The notes below the pieces were generated by a model, which searched no databases, was not told the DNA's origin, and was given only the letters and a program-made list of their open reading frames with translations. A DNA stretch of 64,000 bases from Granulicella sp. L46 (GTDB lineage Bacteria > Acidobacteriota > Terriglobia > Terriglobales > Acidobacteriaceae), in assembly GCF_009765785.1 (NCBI RefSeq), contig NZ_LMUT01000012.1:306150-370149 (forward strand). Reading direction: 5' to 3'. The number at the start of each line of letters is the position of its first letter. The first letter of the stretch is position 1. Positions 38,155-46,761 of the stretch are shown here, piece by piece. The translations under genes were made by a program, and so were the position numbers.

Positions 38155-38771
38155 TCCGTCCCCGCAAAGAAGTGATCCGCACCCTCAACCCACACAATCT
38201 TCTTCGGCTCCGCAGCCGTCACCAGCGTAGCCTCCAGCATCCCCTGCGGGCAGAACTTGTCGTGATCTCCGCTCACAAACAGCTTCGGCACGCTCCCGCA
38301 AGCCGGCAGAAACCGATAGCTGTACTCACGTCCCGCTGACTGCAGTGGCAGCCCCAACCCCACCAGCCCACGCACCCGCGCATCGCCGCAGGTCGCCCTC
38401 ATCCCCACATTCGCCCCAAACGAAAACCCCGCAAACAGCACCGGCAAGCCAAACTTCTCTGTTAACCAGTCCACGCCCGCGCGCACATCGTCCACCTCGC
38501 CATGCCCGCCGTCGTGCACGCCCTCACTCAGCCCCGTGCCGCGAAAATTGAACCGCAGCACTGGCAGCCCAAAGCTCGAAAACGCCTTGGCCGCGTGATA
38601 CACCACCTTGGTATGCATGGTGCCGCCGCTGGGCGGATGCGGATGCGCCACCACCGCCGCATACAGCGCATCGTCCTTGCCGGTATTCAGCACAGCCTCC
38701 AAACGTCCAGCCGGCCCGCGCAGGTCGTCAACACTCTTCACATGGGATCGAAATGCAGCAGAATCACTCAC
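38079..38771 (-). CDS. Alpha/beta hydrolase of the COG2945 type
   Basis: This 230-residue cytoplasmic alpha/beta-hydrolase has the COG2945 hallmarks: AHPHPPSGGTMHTKVV near the N-terminus, RFNFRGTGLSEG, the nucleophile elbow FAGFSFGANVG, the acid in VSGDHDKFCP and the His in VEGADHFFAG. Members are small serine hydrolases of unknown substrate. It is convergent with, and overlaps by 76 bases, the unrelated hydrolase gene upstream on the map, and is divergent from the M20 peptidase gene 54 bases away. Confidence 0.85.
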   Translation of the reverse strand: MSDSAAFRSHVKSVDDLRGPAGRLEAVLNTGKDDALYAAVVAHPHPPSGGTMHTKVVYHAAKAFSSFGLPVLRFNFRGTGLSEGVHDGGHGEVDDVRAGVDWLTEKFGLPVLFAGFSFGANVGMRATCGDARVRGLVGLGLPLQSAGREYSYRFLPACGSVPKLFVSGDHDKFCPQGMLEATLVTAAEPKKIVWVEGADHFFAGTDQSPDSKLGVMRDAVRTWLGETFAL

Positions 38772-38825
38772 CAGCCCAGTCTACCGTCCAACCCTGTTCC
38801 CGACAGTCAGTTATCCTTACACCAG

Positions 38826-39863
38826 ATGCCGATCGATCCCATCCAACTTACGAAACAATTAGTCGACCTCGAGTCCACCACCTACCACGAGGCCCCGGCA
38901 GGCGAGTTCCTCTCCACCTACCTCGCTGCCCAGGGCTACGTCATCGAGCGCCAGCCCGTCCCCCAGCCCGACCTCGCCAAGAATCCCGCCGCCGGCACCG
39001 GCCCCCGCTTCAACGTCTACGCCTCGCTCCCCGGCGTCACCCCAGACATCGTCCTCTCCTCCCACATGGACACCGTCCCACCCTTCCTCGGCCCCTGCCG
39101 TGAAGACGCCGACTTCCTCTACGGCCGCGGCACCTGCGACGCCAAGGGAATCATCGCCACTCAGATCGCCGCCGCCGAAAAGCTCATCGTCGCCGGCAAA
39201 CGCGTCGCTCTCCTCTACGTAGTCGGTGAAGAGCGCGACTCCGCCGGCGCCCTCCTCGCCAACACCACGCCCAAAGGCAGCCGCTTCATCATCAATGGCG
39301 AACCCACGGATAACCGCCTCGCCCTCGCCTCCAAAGGCTGCCTGCGCGTCGAGCTCCGCGCCCACGGCAAGATGGCCCACTCCGCCTACCCCGAGCTAGG
39401 CGACTCAGCCGTCGACAAGCTCCTCGCCGCTCTCCACGATATTCAAGCCTTGCCTTTACCCGTAGTAGAAGGCATCGGCGACTGCACCATGAACATCGGT
39501 GTCATTCGCGGAGGCGTCGCCCCTAACGTCATCCCCGACAAAGCCGAGGCCCACATCCTCATCCGCCTCGTCGGCCCACCCGAAGAGCTCCAAGCGGCAA
39601 TCACCAAAGCCGCCGCCGGCCGCTGCGAAGTCAACTTCACCCTCAAGCTCCCCTACATGCACATGCGCGCGATCCCCGGCTTCGACACCATGATCGCAAA
39701 ATTCACCACCGACATCCCCTCACTCACCAACTGGGGCGAACCCTTCCTGCTCGGCCCCGGCAGCATCCTCGTCGCCCACACCCCCGACGAACACATCCGC
39801 AAATCCGAGCTGCTGGAGTGTGTCGATCTCTACGTGAAACTCGCCAACAGCCTTCTCGGCTAG
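38826..39863 (+). CDS. M20 family metallopeptidase (ArgE/DapE/CPG2 type)
   Basis: This 345-residue di-zinc hydrolase contains the M20 ligands and catalytic residues: SSHMDTVPP (His ligand and catalytic Asp), GRGTCDAKG (bridging Asp), VVGEERDSAG (catalytic Glu and ligand Glu) and a late VAHTPDEHI His. The dimerisation insert lies at about 165-275 (GKMAHSAYPELGDSAVDKLL). It should remove an acyl or aminoacyl group from an amino acid or peptide; ArgE- or DapE-specific function cannot be decided. The ATG at 38826 begins right at the family N-terminus; the frame is open upstream to 38502, but that part is antisense to the hydrolase gene. Confidence 0.88.
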   Translation: MPIDPIQLTKQLVDLESTTYHEAPAGEFLSTYLAAQGYVIERQPVPQPDLAKNPAAGTGPRFNVYASLPGVTPDIVLSSHMDTVPPFLGPCREDADFLYGRGTCDAKGIIATQIAAAEKLIVAGKRVALLYVVGEERDSAGALLANTTPKGSRFIINGEPTDNRLALASKGCLRVELRAHGKMAHSAYPELGDSAVDKLLAALHDIQALPLPVVEGIGDCTMNIGVIRGGVAPNVIPDKAEAHILIRLVGPPEELQAAITKAAAGRCEVNFTLKLPYMHMRAIPGFDTMIAKFTTDIPSLTNWGEPFLLGPGSILVAHTPDEHIRKSELLECVDLYVKLANSLLG

Positions 39864-39902
39864 GTCTTACAGCAACCTCTGCATCCGGAACTTTAAGTCG
39901 CC

Positions 39903-40604
39903 ATGTTTTCAGCATTACGCATGCTCTTCGTCTTCATCCTCTTCGGCCTGCCCGCCGCTCTCGTAGGCATCCCTTACTCGCTTCTCAAAGGCAACATCCG
40001 CACCATGTACGGCTGGGCCATGTTCGCCATGCGCGCCGGCATCCGCGCCGGTGGCATCCGCGTAGTCATCCAGGGCGCAGAGAACATCCCCACTGGCGAG
40101 TCCTGCATCTTCCTCAGCAACCACGTCTCCAACCTCGATCCGCCCATCCTCCTGCCTGCCATTCCCGGCATGTGCAGCGTCTTTCTCAAGAAGTCGCTGA
40201 TGAAAATCCCCTTCGTCGGCATCGCCATGCGCATGGCCAAGTACGTCCCCGTATCGCGTGGCCACTCGCGCCAGGAAGCCGAGCAGAGCGTAGCCATCGC
40301 TGCGGATGCTCTCCGGTCCGGAATGCACATCTTCATCTTTCCCGAAGGCACGCGCTCCCCCGACGGCAACCTCCTGCCCTTCAAAAAGGGAGCTTTCTTC
40401 CTTGCAGCCGACGCCAACGCCCCCATGGTCCCCATCGTTATCCAAGGCACCGCGCAGATGATGCGCAAGGGAAGCCTAAAAGTCTTTCCCGGAACAGCCA
40501 CCGTTCGCTTTCTCCCCGCCATCCGCCCTCAGGACTTCGCCACCCGCGAAGATCTAATGGACGCAGTCCGCCTCGAGATGCAGACAGCTTTAGGCCAAGG
40601 CTAA
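39903..40604 (+). CDS. plsC: 1-acyl-sn-glycerol-3-phosphate acyltransferase
   Basis: This 233-residue membrane-associated acyltransferase makes phosphatidate from lysophosphatidate. It has one N-terminal hydrophobic segment (MLFVFILFGLPAALVGIPYSLL), the catalytic HxxxxD motif in SNHVSNLDPP, and the glycerol-phosphate-binding FPEGTRSPDG. PMVPIVIQGT is the typical third block. It lies 39 bases after the M20 peptidase gene and is convergent with the SPOR gene. Confidence 0.9.
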   Translation: MFSALRMLFVFILFGLPAALVGIPYSLLKGNIRTMYGWAMFAMRAGIRAGGIRVVIQGAENIPTGESCIFLSNHVSNLDPPILLPAIPGMCSVFLKKSLMKIPFVGIAMRMAKYVPVSRGHSRQEAEQSVAIAADALRSGMHIFIFPEGTRSPDGNLLPFKKGAFFLAADANAPMVPIVIQGTAQMMRKGSLKVFPGTATVRFLPAIRPQDFATREDLMDAVRLEMQTALGQG

Positions 40605-40638
40605 CCCTCGACCCCTGCTCGCTACTTCCTATTTCCTT

Positions 40639-41259
40639 CTATTTGATGATGGGCTGATATCCATCTGCCAGCAGCCGTTGCTTGGCGGCCGCAGCGTCCT
40701 TCATATTCGTAAACGGTCCCACCTGGATGTGAAAGAACTTGTCTTCCGGATCCGCATGCGCGCTGACCGGATAGCCCTTCGCCCTTAGCGCACTCACCAG
40801 CAGTTGCGCATCTTCCTCATGCGAAACCGCCGCCACCTGCACCATAAAGCTTCCTGTCGCTGTAGGCTGCTCGGGCGTCGTCACCACCGGCGTTGCCGCA
40901 TGCGCAGCAGGTGCAGCCACTGGCGGCGCACTCGCCGCTGCAGACGCTCCGCGCGGAGCCTCTCCCGATCCGGACGTCTTCACCGTCGACCCGGAACCGC
41001 TCCCCGCACTCGAACCCATGGGTGATCCCGCGGCGGGCTTGAACCCGTTGAACAGGCCGGTCGAAGGCTGCGCACCATCCGTGTTAGCCCCAGATATCGG
41101 CGGCGCCGGATTGCGGCTACCCATCTTGTACCCAAAGCCGAAGAACGCCCCACACAGCACCACCAGTGCGAGAAATATTCCAAGGATCACCCCGGTACTA
41201 AGCGTCAGCTCACGCTCGCGCTTCAGGTCTTCTTCGTCTTCATACACGGGTCGGCTCAT
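40639..41259 (-). CDS. SPOR domain-containing membrane protein
   Basis: This 206-residue inner-membrane protein has one transmembrane helix (about 23-46, GVILGIFLALVVLCGAFFGFGY), a low-complexity Ala/Pro/Ser linker, and a C-terminal SPOR domain (about 130-206, SFMVQVAAVSHEEDAQLLVSALRAKG and FFHIQVGPFTNMKDA). SPOR domains bind denuded peptidoglycan glycans, usually at the septum, so a cell-division or envelope role is likely. The Lys/Glu-rich N-terminus faces the cytoplasm. Confidence 0.87.
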   Translation of the reverse strand: MSRPVYEDEEDLKRERELTLSTGVILGIFLALVVLCGAFFGFGYKMGSRNPAPPISGANTDGAQPSTGLFNGFKPAAGSPMGSSAGSGSGSTVKTSGSGEAPRGASAAASAPPVAAPAAHAATPVVTTPEQPTATGSFMVQVAAVSHEEDAQLLVSALRAKGYPVSAHADPEDKFFHIQVGPFTNMKDAAAAKQRLLADGYQPIIK

Positions 41260-41319
41260 AGCGGCACGCTCAATATAACTAACCAGGCAGGGAACAGCTA
41301 GTACCCAGCTAGGGAACAG

Positions 41320-42051
41320 CTAGAACCGAATATAAAACCCGGCCATCGGCTCATACGTCGTAGCATGCTTCAGGATCGTCAGATAATTCTGACCAAAGTC
41401 CGGATCCAGGAAGAACAACTCGCGGAAGCCGGCGCGCAGACCGAAGTGTGGGCTCAGGTCCTTCCCAAATCCCAGCGAGTAGTAATACGTCATACGCGCC
41501 TTTTCCGGCAGTTCCTGTCCGCCGCCCGGCGTTGGCTTGAACGCCATAGGACCGGCGCCGACCGAGGCAAACGGCTGCAGCCCAAAGATCGTGTACGGCG
41601 GCGTAATCAGGTAACCAAACGTGTATTCGTTCACCTTCGTCTGGACCTGGAAGTTTGTGATGCCGTTCGGCAGGAAATTCTCTATCGCTGGGCCTGTGTA
41701 ATTTTCGGTATAACGCGCGTAGCTGTAGTTGAACTCAAGTCCAAAATAAGGCTTCGCTGGATAATGAATCGACACCAGCGCCCCTAGCGTGTTCGACCCG
41801 AACTGCGACATCGCTAGGCCTTGGTTCGGTGCGACGGGTATAACCGTGCCCGACACCGTGTTGTTGAAGATACCAACACCCGCAATCGAGAGATCCACCT
41901 TGTCCAGCTGCTTCTGGAACGCTGTCGGAGGTGGTGCTTCGGTCTGAGCATGTGCCCCGGCAACGAGGCTGGCAAAAAGGAATGCGGCAAGAATGGGAAA
42001 GGCTTTGCGGATCAAGTCGTGAAGGCTCCGGGCGCGAAAATGCGCTCTCAT
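41320..42051 (-). CDS. Outer-membrane beta-barrel protein
   Basis: This 243-residue protein has a signal peptide (LAAFLFASLVAGAHAQ) and alternating amphipathic strands with aromatic girdles (YFGLEFNYSYARYTENY, VNEYTFGYLITPPYTIFG, YYYSLGFGKDLSPHFGLRAGFRELFF). It ends in GFYIRF; a terminal Phe is the usual signal for the BAM machinery. It resembles the OmpA-like or porin-like barrels of this phylum, without an OmpA C-terminal domain. Its ATG abuts the stop of the upstream NfeD-like gene. A 12-base direct repeat, GGGAACAGCTAG, occurs at 41290 and 41312, the second overlapping the stop. Confidence 0.75.
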   Translation of the reverse strand: MRAHFRARSLHDLIRKAFPILAAFLFASLVAGAHAQTEAPPPTAFQKQLDKVDLSIAGVGIFNNTVSGTVIPVAPNQGLAMSQFGSNTLGALVSIHYPAKPYFGLEFNYSYARYTENYTGPAIENFLPNGITNFQVQTKVNEYTFGYLITPPYTIFGLQPFASVGAGPMAFKPTPGGGQELPEKARMTYYYSLGFGKDLSPHFGLRAGFRELFFLDPDFGQNYLTILKHATTYEPMAGFYIRF

Positions 42052-42474
42052 CTAGTCTAACCCTTTGTTGGCGCGGGCGCGTCGTGCAATCCGCGTAAGA
42101 ATTGAAGTAGACCCCCCAAGAAATATCCCGCATCCCGCTGCTACCCCCGGGCGTATTCCAGCGTCGCGCACCAGGTACAGGAACCCCAGCACAAGCGCCA
42201 GCGTGGCCCCCACATCCACCACAACTAGCGTCCGCCGCCGCAAACCGACTCCCAGCAGCGCCACCGCCGTTCCTACCAGCACTACCGCCCCAGGATTTAC
42301 CCCCGCCCGGCCCAGCGATGCCACCCCAAACAGCGTAGCCGTAAGCCCCAACGCTCCCGGCACCACCCACCCCGGCCGGTTCAGCTCGATATAAATCAGC
42401 AGCACTCCCAGCGTCAGCACCAGCAGCGCAATATTCGGCGAAAGATGTGCTAGCGGAGACAGCAGTGCCGCCAT
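42052..42474 (-). CDS. NfeD-like small membrane protein
   Basis: This 140-residue protein has four hydrophobic helices. The segment LLIYIELNRPGWVVPGALG resembles the membrane part of NfeD-family proteins, which are partners of membrane serine proteases or stomatins. The soluble OB-fold of full NfeD is absent. It starts one base after the stop of the TPR gene and ends exactly where the barrel gene begins, so the three form an operon. The family call is by motif only. Confidence 0.55.
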   Translation of the reverse strand: MAALLSPLAHLSPNIALLVLTLGVLLIYIELNRPGWVVPGALGLTATLFGVASLGRAGVNPGAVVLVGTAVALLGVGLRRRTLVVVDVGATLALVLGFLYLVRDAGIRPGVAAGCGIFLGGSTSILTRIARRARANKGLD

Positions 42475-42475
42475 C

Positions 42476-44131
42476 CTACGGCACCGTTTGCCCGCGCTGC
42501 TGCACCACCAGCTTCAGCGCAATGGCGTCCGCGTTCTTCGGATCAATCCGCAGCGCTTGCGAGAGATCCTGCGCGCTCGCCGCCAGTTGCTTATCCGCCA
42601 AATCCAGCCGTGCCAGCACCAGCAGCGCGGCCACATTCGGCTTCATGATCATCGAAGTCTTCGCCTCATCCCGCGCCCCCGCCGGATTCCCGCTCGCCTC
42701 CCGCAGCTGGGCCATCCCCGCATGCGCATCGGCCGAGTTCAGACTCGCTTGCAGCGCGTCCTGGAACTGCGTCTCCGCCTCCGGCAACAACCCCTGCGAC
42801 AGATACTCTCGTCCCAGCTGCGTATACTCTGCCGCCCGTTGCTCCGGCGGCAGCATCGCCATCCGGATCGCGCGCACCTGGTCCAGCTGGAACGCCGCCT
42901 GCCGGAATCCCGTCTCCGAATAGTTCCGCCGAATCCGCTCCAGCGGGCTGAACCCTCCCTCGGCGTCCGCCTTCAACTTCGTCCCCGCAGGAACCTTCTT
43001 CAACTCCGCAAGCAGCTCAACCGCGGCATTATCCGTGGGCTTCAACTTCAGCGCCGCCTCCGCCTCCCGCGTCGCTCCCGCCGTGTCTCCGCGCCGGAAC
43101 ATCGCAAGCGCCAGGTTGTAGTGGTAATCCTCATCCGAAGGATCAGCATCGCTAGCCTTCCGGAACAACTCCACGCTGTCCTTGCCCTGCCGGCTCACCG
43201 CGACCGCCTCGTCATTCACCACCTCGGGCAGCGGCAGCCGGCTGGCCACAAAGGAAAACGCCGCCTGCGCGCCCGCATAGTTCGCCGAATTAAACTCAGC
43301 CAGCCCTAAATAAAAATTCGCCTCCAGCGCCAGCGGATCAGTCTTCGGAACCTTTGCGAGCGTCGCCGCCGCTCCATCGAAATCCCTCTGCGCATACTGC
43401 TCTTTGCCAAGCTCCAGCAGCGCCGCCGGATAGTTCGGCACCTGCGATACCGCATTCTTTAGCCGCTTCAGCCGCTCGTCACCCGAGGTCGCATTGATCC
43501 CGCGAATATAGTCTTCAAAAGCAGGCAGCGGCACCGCGCCCGGCGCCGCCAAAAACGTCTGCTCCGACACTGCCAGCTTCGGATCCATCGCGCTCGCCAC
43601 CTTCCACGCAATCGCGTTCTCCGCATCAAACAACCGTATCAACTCAGCCGAGTCCTCAATCGTCCCCGACAACTTCAGCGCATCAATCGACAGCACCTTC
43701 GCTTGGATCATGATTCGGCTCTTCGCCGTTCCAGCGGCCCCGGCAGCCCCGCCCCCCGCCGCTGGCACCAACGTATAGCTACCCAGGATCACGTAGTTCG
43801 CATCCAGTTGATTCGCAATGCGGATCGTCGTCGCCCGCGTCGGCCGAAAGTCCGCCGGCAGTCCCAAATGGTCATACGCAAACTGCCGGTCGTCATGCGA
43901 GATCGTCAAAAATCCTGCCGACGTCAGCCGCTTGTTCAGCGTGTCTGGAAACGAATCCCCAATCCAATTAAGCGAAGCGTTCCCCGAATGATTATCGAAG
44001 GGAAGCACCAGCACCACGCGCCCACCAGCGTCCTCCGGCGCCTGCGCAAAGGCAGCCGGGCTACAGGCGAAGATCGCCACAAGAGCGAGGACAAGGGCGA
44101 GGAACTTCGTCGGAAACCGCATCGCCCCCAT
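42476..44131 (-). CDS. Exported TolB-N/FlgO-like plus TPR protein
   Basis: This 551-residue exported protein has a signal peptide (ALVLALVAIFACSPAAFAQ). An N-terminal domain of about 35-170 (VVLVLPFDNHSGNASLNWIGDSFPDTLNKRL, ANYVILGSYTL) resembles the nucleotide- or peptide-free FlgO/TolB-N-type fold found in adenylate-cyclase-linked TPR proteins. TPR repeats occupy about 200-545. It is the first of three packed minus-strand genes and probably scaffolds envelope proteins. The start may be the ATG at 44122 (MRFPTKF). No enzymatic domain is visible. Confidence 0.78.
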   Translation of the reverse strand: MGAMRFPTKFLALVLALVAIFACSPAAFAQAPEDAGGRVVLVLPFDNHSGNASLNWIGDSFPDTLNKRLTSAGFLTISHDDRQFAYDHLGLPADFRPTRATTIRIANQLDANYVILGSYTLVPAAGGGAAGAAGTAKSRIMIQAKVLSIDALKLSGTIEDSAELIRLFDAENAIAWKVASAMDPKLAVSEQTFLAAPGAVPLPAFEDYIRGINATSGDERLKRLKNAVSQVPNYPAALLELGKEQYAQRDFDGAAATLAKVPKTDPLALEANFYLGLAEFNSANYAGAQAAFSFVASRLPLPEVVNDEAVAVSRQGKDSVELFRKASDADPSDEDYHYNLALAMFRRGDTAGATREAEAALKLKPTDNAAVELLAELKKVPAGTKLKADAEGGFSPLERIRRNYSETGFRQAAFQLDQVRAIRMAMLPPEQRAAEYTQLGREYLSQGLLPEAETQFQDALQASLNSADAHAGMAQLREASGNPAGARDEAKTSMIMKPNVAALLVLARLDLADKQLAASAQDLSQALRIDPKNADAIALKLVVQQRGQTVP

Positions 44132-44414
44132 TATAGGCGGTAGCTCCGCGCACGCGCCGCACCCTCATCCATCACCCGCCTCTACGGCCCCTGCCTTTAC
44201 GCTTTCGTTGACAGGATCATCGGTGACGGTCCAGGCGCCTCCACCAGACCACCCTGCTTCTCAAGCCTCTCCGCTCGAATCTCCCCTCCGCGCAGGCAAC
44301 CAATTCCTACTGCATCCTTTCGTGCTCCACAGATTAAGCTCGCATTCACCCAATCGCATCTCACTTGTTGCAGGAGATTCCGCTCCCATCATCTCCTCGC
44401 AGGAGACTGAACCT

Positions 44415-44993
44415 ATGCAGCTCAATCCGAATGATCCCAGACTCATTATTGGCATCGTAGTACTTGTTGTAATCATCGCCGTGGTCGTAGCCATCGTCAT
44501 CTACCAGCGCAAAAAGAAGGCCGAACATCTCCGCACCCGCTTCGGCTCCGAATACGACCGCACCGTCCTCGAGCGCGGCTCTGAACGCGACGCACAGGCC
44601 GCTCTTGCCGCACGCGAAGAGCGCGTAAACCATCTCCAGATTCGCGACCTCGCCCCCGCCGAACGCGAACGCTTCCTCAACGAGTGGCAGGTTGTGCAGT
44701 CGCGCTTCGTCGACCATCCCCGCGGCGCCGTCATCGAGGCCGACGACCTCGTCGCCTCCCTCATGAACGCTCGCGGCTATCCCGTCGCCGACTTCGAGCA
44801 GCGTGCCGCCGACATCTCCGTCAACCACCCGCGCGTAGTCGAAAACTATCGCTCGGCCCACGCCATCGCCCAGCGCCTCGCCGGCAACGAAGCCAACACC
44901 GAAGAGATGCGCACCGCCATGCTCCAGTACCGCGCCCTCTTCGACGAGCTCCTGCAGATAAACGTAGCCCGCGAGACCGCCGTAGCCGTCTAA
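44415..44993 (+). CDS. Single-pass membrane protein of unknown function
   Basis: This 192-residue protein has one N-terminal helix (LIIGIVVLVVIIAVVVAIVIY) followed by a charged, mostly helical cytoplasmic or periplasmic domain with GSEYDRTVLERGSERDAQAAL, VVQSRFVDHPRGAVIEADDLV and YPVADFEQRAADISVNHPRVVENYR. I have seen this arrangement in other acidobacterial proteins but know no function. The ATG at 44415 has AGGAG nine bases upstream and begins just before the helix; the frame is open upstream to 44208 without features. Confidence 0.75.
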   Translation: MQLNPNDPRLIIGIVVLVVIIAVVVAIVIYQRKKKAEHLRTRFGSEYDRTVLERGSERDAQAALAAREERVNHLQIRDLAPAERERFLNEWQVVQSRFVDHPRGAVIEADDLVASLMNARGYPVADFEQRAADISVNHPRVVENYRSAHAIAQRLAGNEANTEEMRTAMLQYRALFDELLQINVARETAVAV

Positions 44994-45069
44994 AGATTCC
45001 CAACCTCAGAGAAAACAATGGCTGCACACCGAATCTGATGTGCAGCCATTGTCGTTTGTTTCCGTTGAA

Positions 45070-46350
45070 TCACCGCTTCCCAAACACCTCGCCCATCCGG
45101 CGAATTTGCGCGCCCACACCTCGCAGCTTTTCTTCCAGCCGCTCATACCCGCGATCCATGTGATACACCCGGTCAAGAATGCTCTCGCCATCGGCCACCA
45201 GCGCCGCCAGCACCAGCGCGGCACTCGCCCGCAGATCCGAACACATCACCGCAGCCGACTGCAGCTTCGTCCCGCCGCGCACGGTAGCCGACCGCCCCTG
45301 GACCGAAATATTCGCGCCCATCCGGTTCAGCTCGCCTACATGCATAAAGCGGTTCTCAAAAATATTTTCCGTCACAATCGACGTGCCCTCCGCCTGCGTC
45401 ATCAGCGCCATATACTGCGCCTGCATATCGGTAGGGAAGCCCGGATACTCTTCAGTCGTAATATCGGCAGCTTTCAACGCGCTGCCCGAATGAACCCGCA
45501 CATTCTCCTTGCCGATCTCAAGTTTCACACCGCACTCTTCGAGCTTTGAAAGCAGCGCGCCCAGGTGCTCCGGATTGCAGCAATCAATATTCAAATCCCC
45601 GCCCGTAATTGCTCCCGCCATCAAGTACGTTCCCGCCTCAATGCGATCCGGATTAATCCGATGCCGCGCACCATGCAATTTCGCAACGCCCTTAATCTTG
45701 ATCGTAGAAGTCCCCGCACCCTCGATCTTCGCGCCCATCGCATTTAGCAGCGCCGCAAGGTCCATCACCTCCGGCTCGCGCGCGCAGTTCTCGAACAGCG
45801 ACTCGCCCTCCGCCATCGCCGCCGCCATCAACAGATCTTCAGTCCCCGTCACTGTGATCTTGTCGAAGACAATATGCGCGCCCTTCAACCGCTCCACCCG
45901 CGCCTCCAGGTAGCCATGCTCCTGCGTGATCGTCGCACCCATCGCCTCCAGGCCCTTGATATGCAGATCGATCGGCCGACCCCCAATAGCGCATCCACCC
46001 GGCATCGCCACGCGCGCCATCCCTGTCCGCGCAATCAGCGGCCCCAACACCAGCGAGCTCGCCCGCATGGTCTTCACAATCTCGTACTTCGCCACCGGAT
46101 CGCTCAACACCGCGCACTTAATCGACGTCCGATGCTGCGCCCGCCCATACCCCAGCTCCACCTCAGCGCCCATCGACTCGAGCAACTTCCGCTCCGTCTC
46201 AATATCCCGCACCTGCGGAATATTCTCGAGGATCACCTCATCCTCAGTCAGAATCGCAGCAGCCATACAAGGCAGCGCAGAGTTCTTCGCCCCCGAAATC
46301 TTGATCGTCCCAAGCAGGGGATTGCCCCCGCGAATAACAAACTTATCCAT
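45070..46350 (-). CDS. murA: UDP-N-acetylglucosamine 1-carboxyvinyltransferase
   Basis: This 426-residue cytoplasmic enzyme adds enolpyruvate to UDP-GlcNAc, the first committed step of peptidoglycan synthesis. It has the family start MDKFVIRGGNPLLGTIKISGAKN, the catalytic Cys loop MPGGCAIGGRPIDLHIKGLEAMGA (fosfomycin target Cys present), and the domain-II motifs INPDRIEAGTYL and YPGFPTDMQAQ. GGAGGG lies directly before the chosen ATG at 46350; an upstream in-frame ATG at 46401 adds 17 residues not typical of the family. Repeat-rich DNA follows upstream, then murQ, giving a loose cell-wall cluster. Confidence 0.96.
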   Translation of the reverse strand: MDKFVIRGGNPLLGTIKISGAKNSALPCMAAAILTEDEVILENIPQVRDIETERKLLESMGAEVELGYGRAQHRTSIKCAVLSDPVAKYEIVKTMRASSLVLGPLIARTGMARVAMPGGCAIGGRPIDLHIKGLEAMGATITQEHGYLEARVERLKGAHIVFDKITVTGTEDLLMAAAMAEGESLFENCAREPEVMDLAALLNAMGAKIEGAGTSTIKIKGVAKLHGARHRINPDRIEAGTYLMAGAITGGDLNIDCCNPEHLGALLSKLEECGVKLEIGKENVRVHSGSALKAADITTEEYPGFPTDMQAQYMALMTQAEGTSIVTENIFENRFMHVGELNRMGANISVQGRSATVRGGTKLQSAAVMCSDLRASAALVLAALVADGESILDRVYHMDRGYERLEEKLRGVGAQIRRMGEVFGKR

Positions 46351-46761
46351 CCCTCCAGTGTAGATGCGACACAGCGAGGAAATCCCAACCAGCGATCCCA
46401 ACAGCTACGGGAGTATCCCCGCAAGCACCACCTAAGGTCGGGTGCCCCATCTTCGGCGCGGCCTCATGCGCCTAAGGCGGGCAATTTGCGGTAGCAAACG
46501 ACCGCTCTCTTCCGTACCCTACACAACCGTCATCTCGACCTCAGCCGCGCACTTTCGCCCGCCCATCAAGCCCGCCATCTCGACCGCAGCTGCGCGCACT
46601 TGCGCGGCGAGTGGAGAGACCACTGCATTCGCACTTGTCGTTGTTTTTGCTGTTGCCTCTGAGATAGGCCGGGACTTCAGTCCCGGCATTAAGCCCCCAC
46701 CTACACCCTGGCTTTAGCCCCTGGGACTCTCTGCTTCTACTCGGCTGTCCTTGCCGTCGCC
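46351..46761 (-). other. Repeat-rich intergenic region between murA and murQ
   Basis: These 411 bases hold no gene I can support. They contain a partial CGGGTGCCCCAT element at 46439, two related CATCTCGACC-type repeats (46531-46540 and 46576-46620, the second ending GAGTGGAGAGACC), and a composite hairpin element at 46624-46738. Any promoter for murA should lie near 46360-46430. Confidence 0.6.
46624..46738 (+). repeat. Composite REP-like element, copy A
   Basis: A degenerate TTGC-rich lead (46624-46657) is followed by TCTGAGATAG, the hairpin GCCGGGAC-TTCA-GTCCCGGC (46667-46686), then GGCTTTAGCCCCTGGGAC and TCTCTGCTTCT. The same order of modules recurs at 59836-59960 and 60976-61133. Confidence 0.8.
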
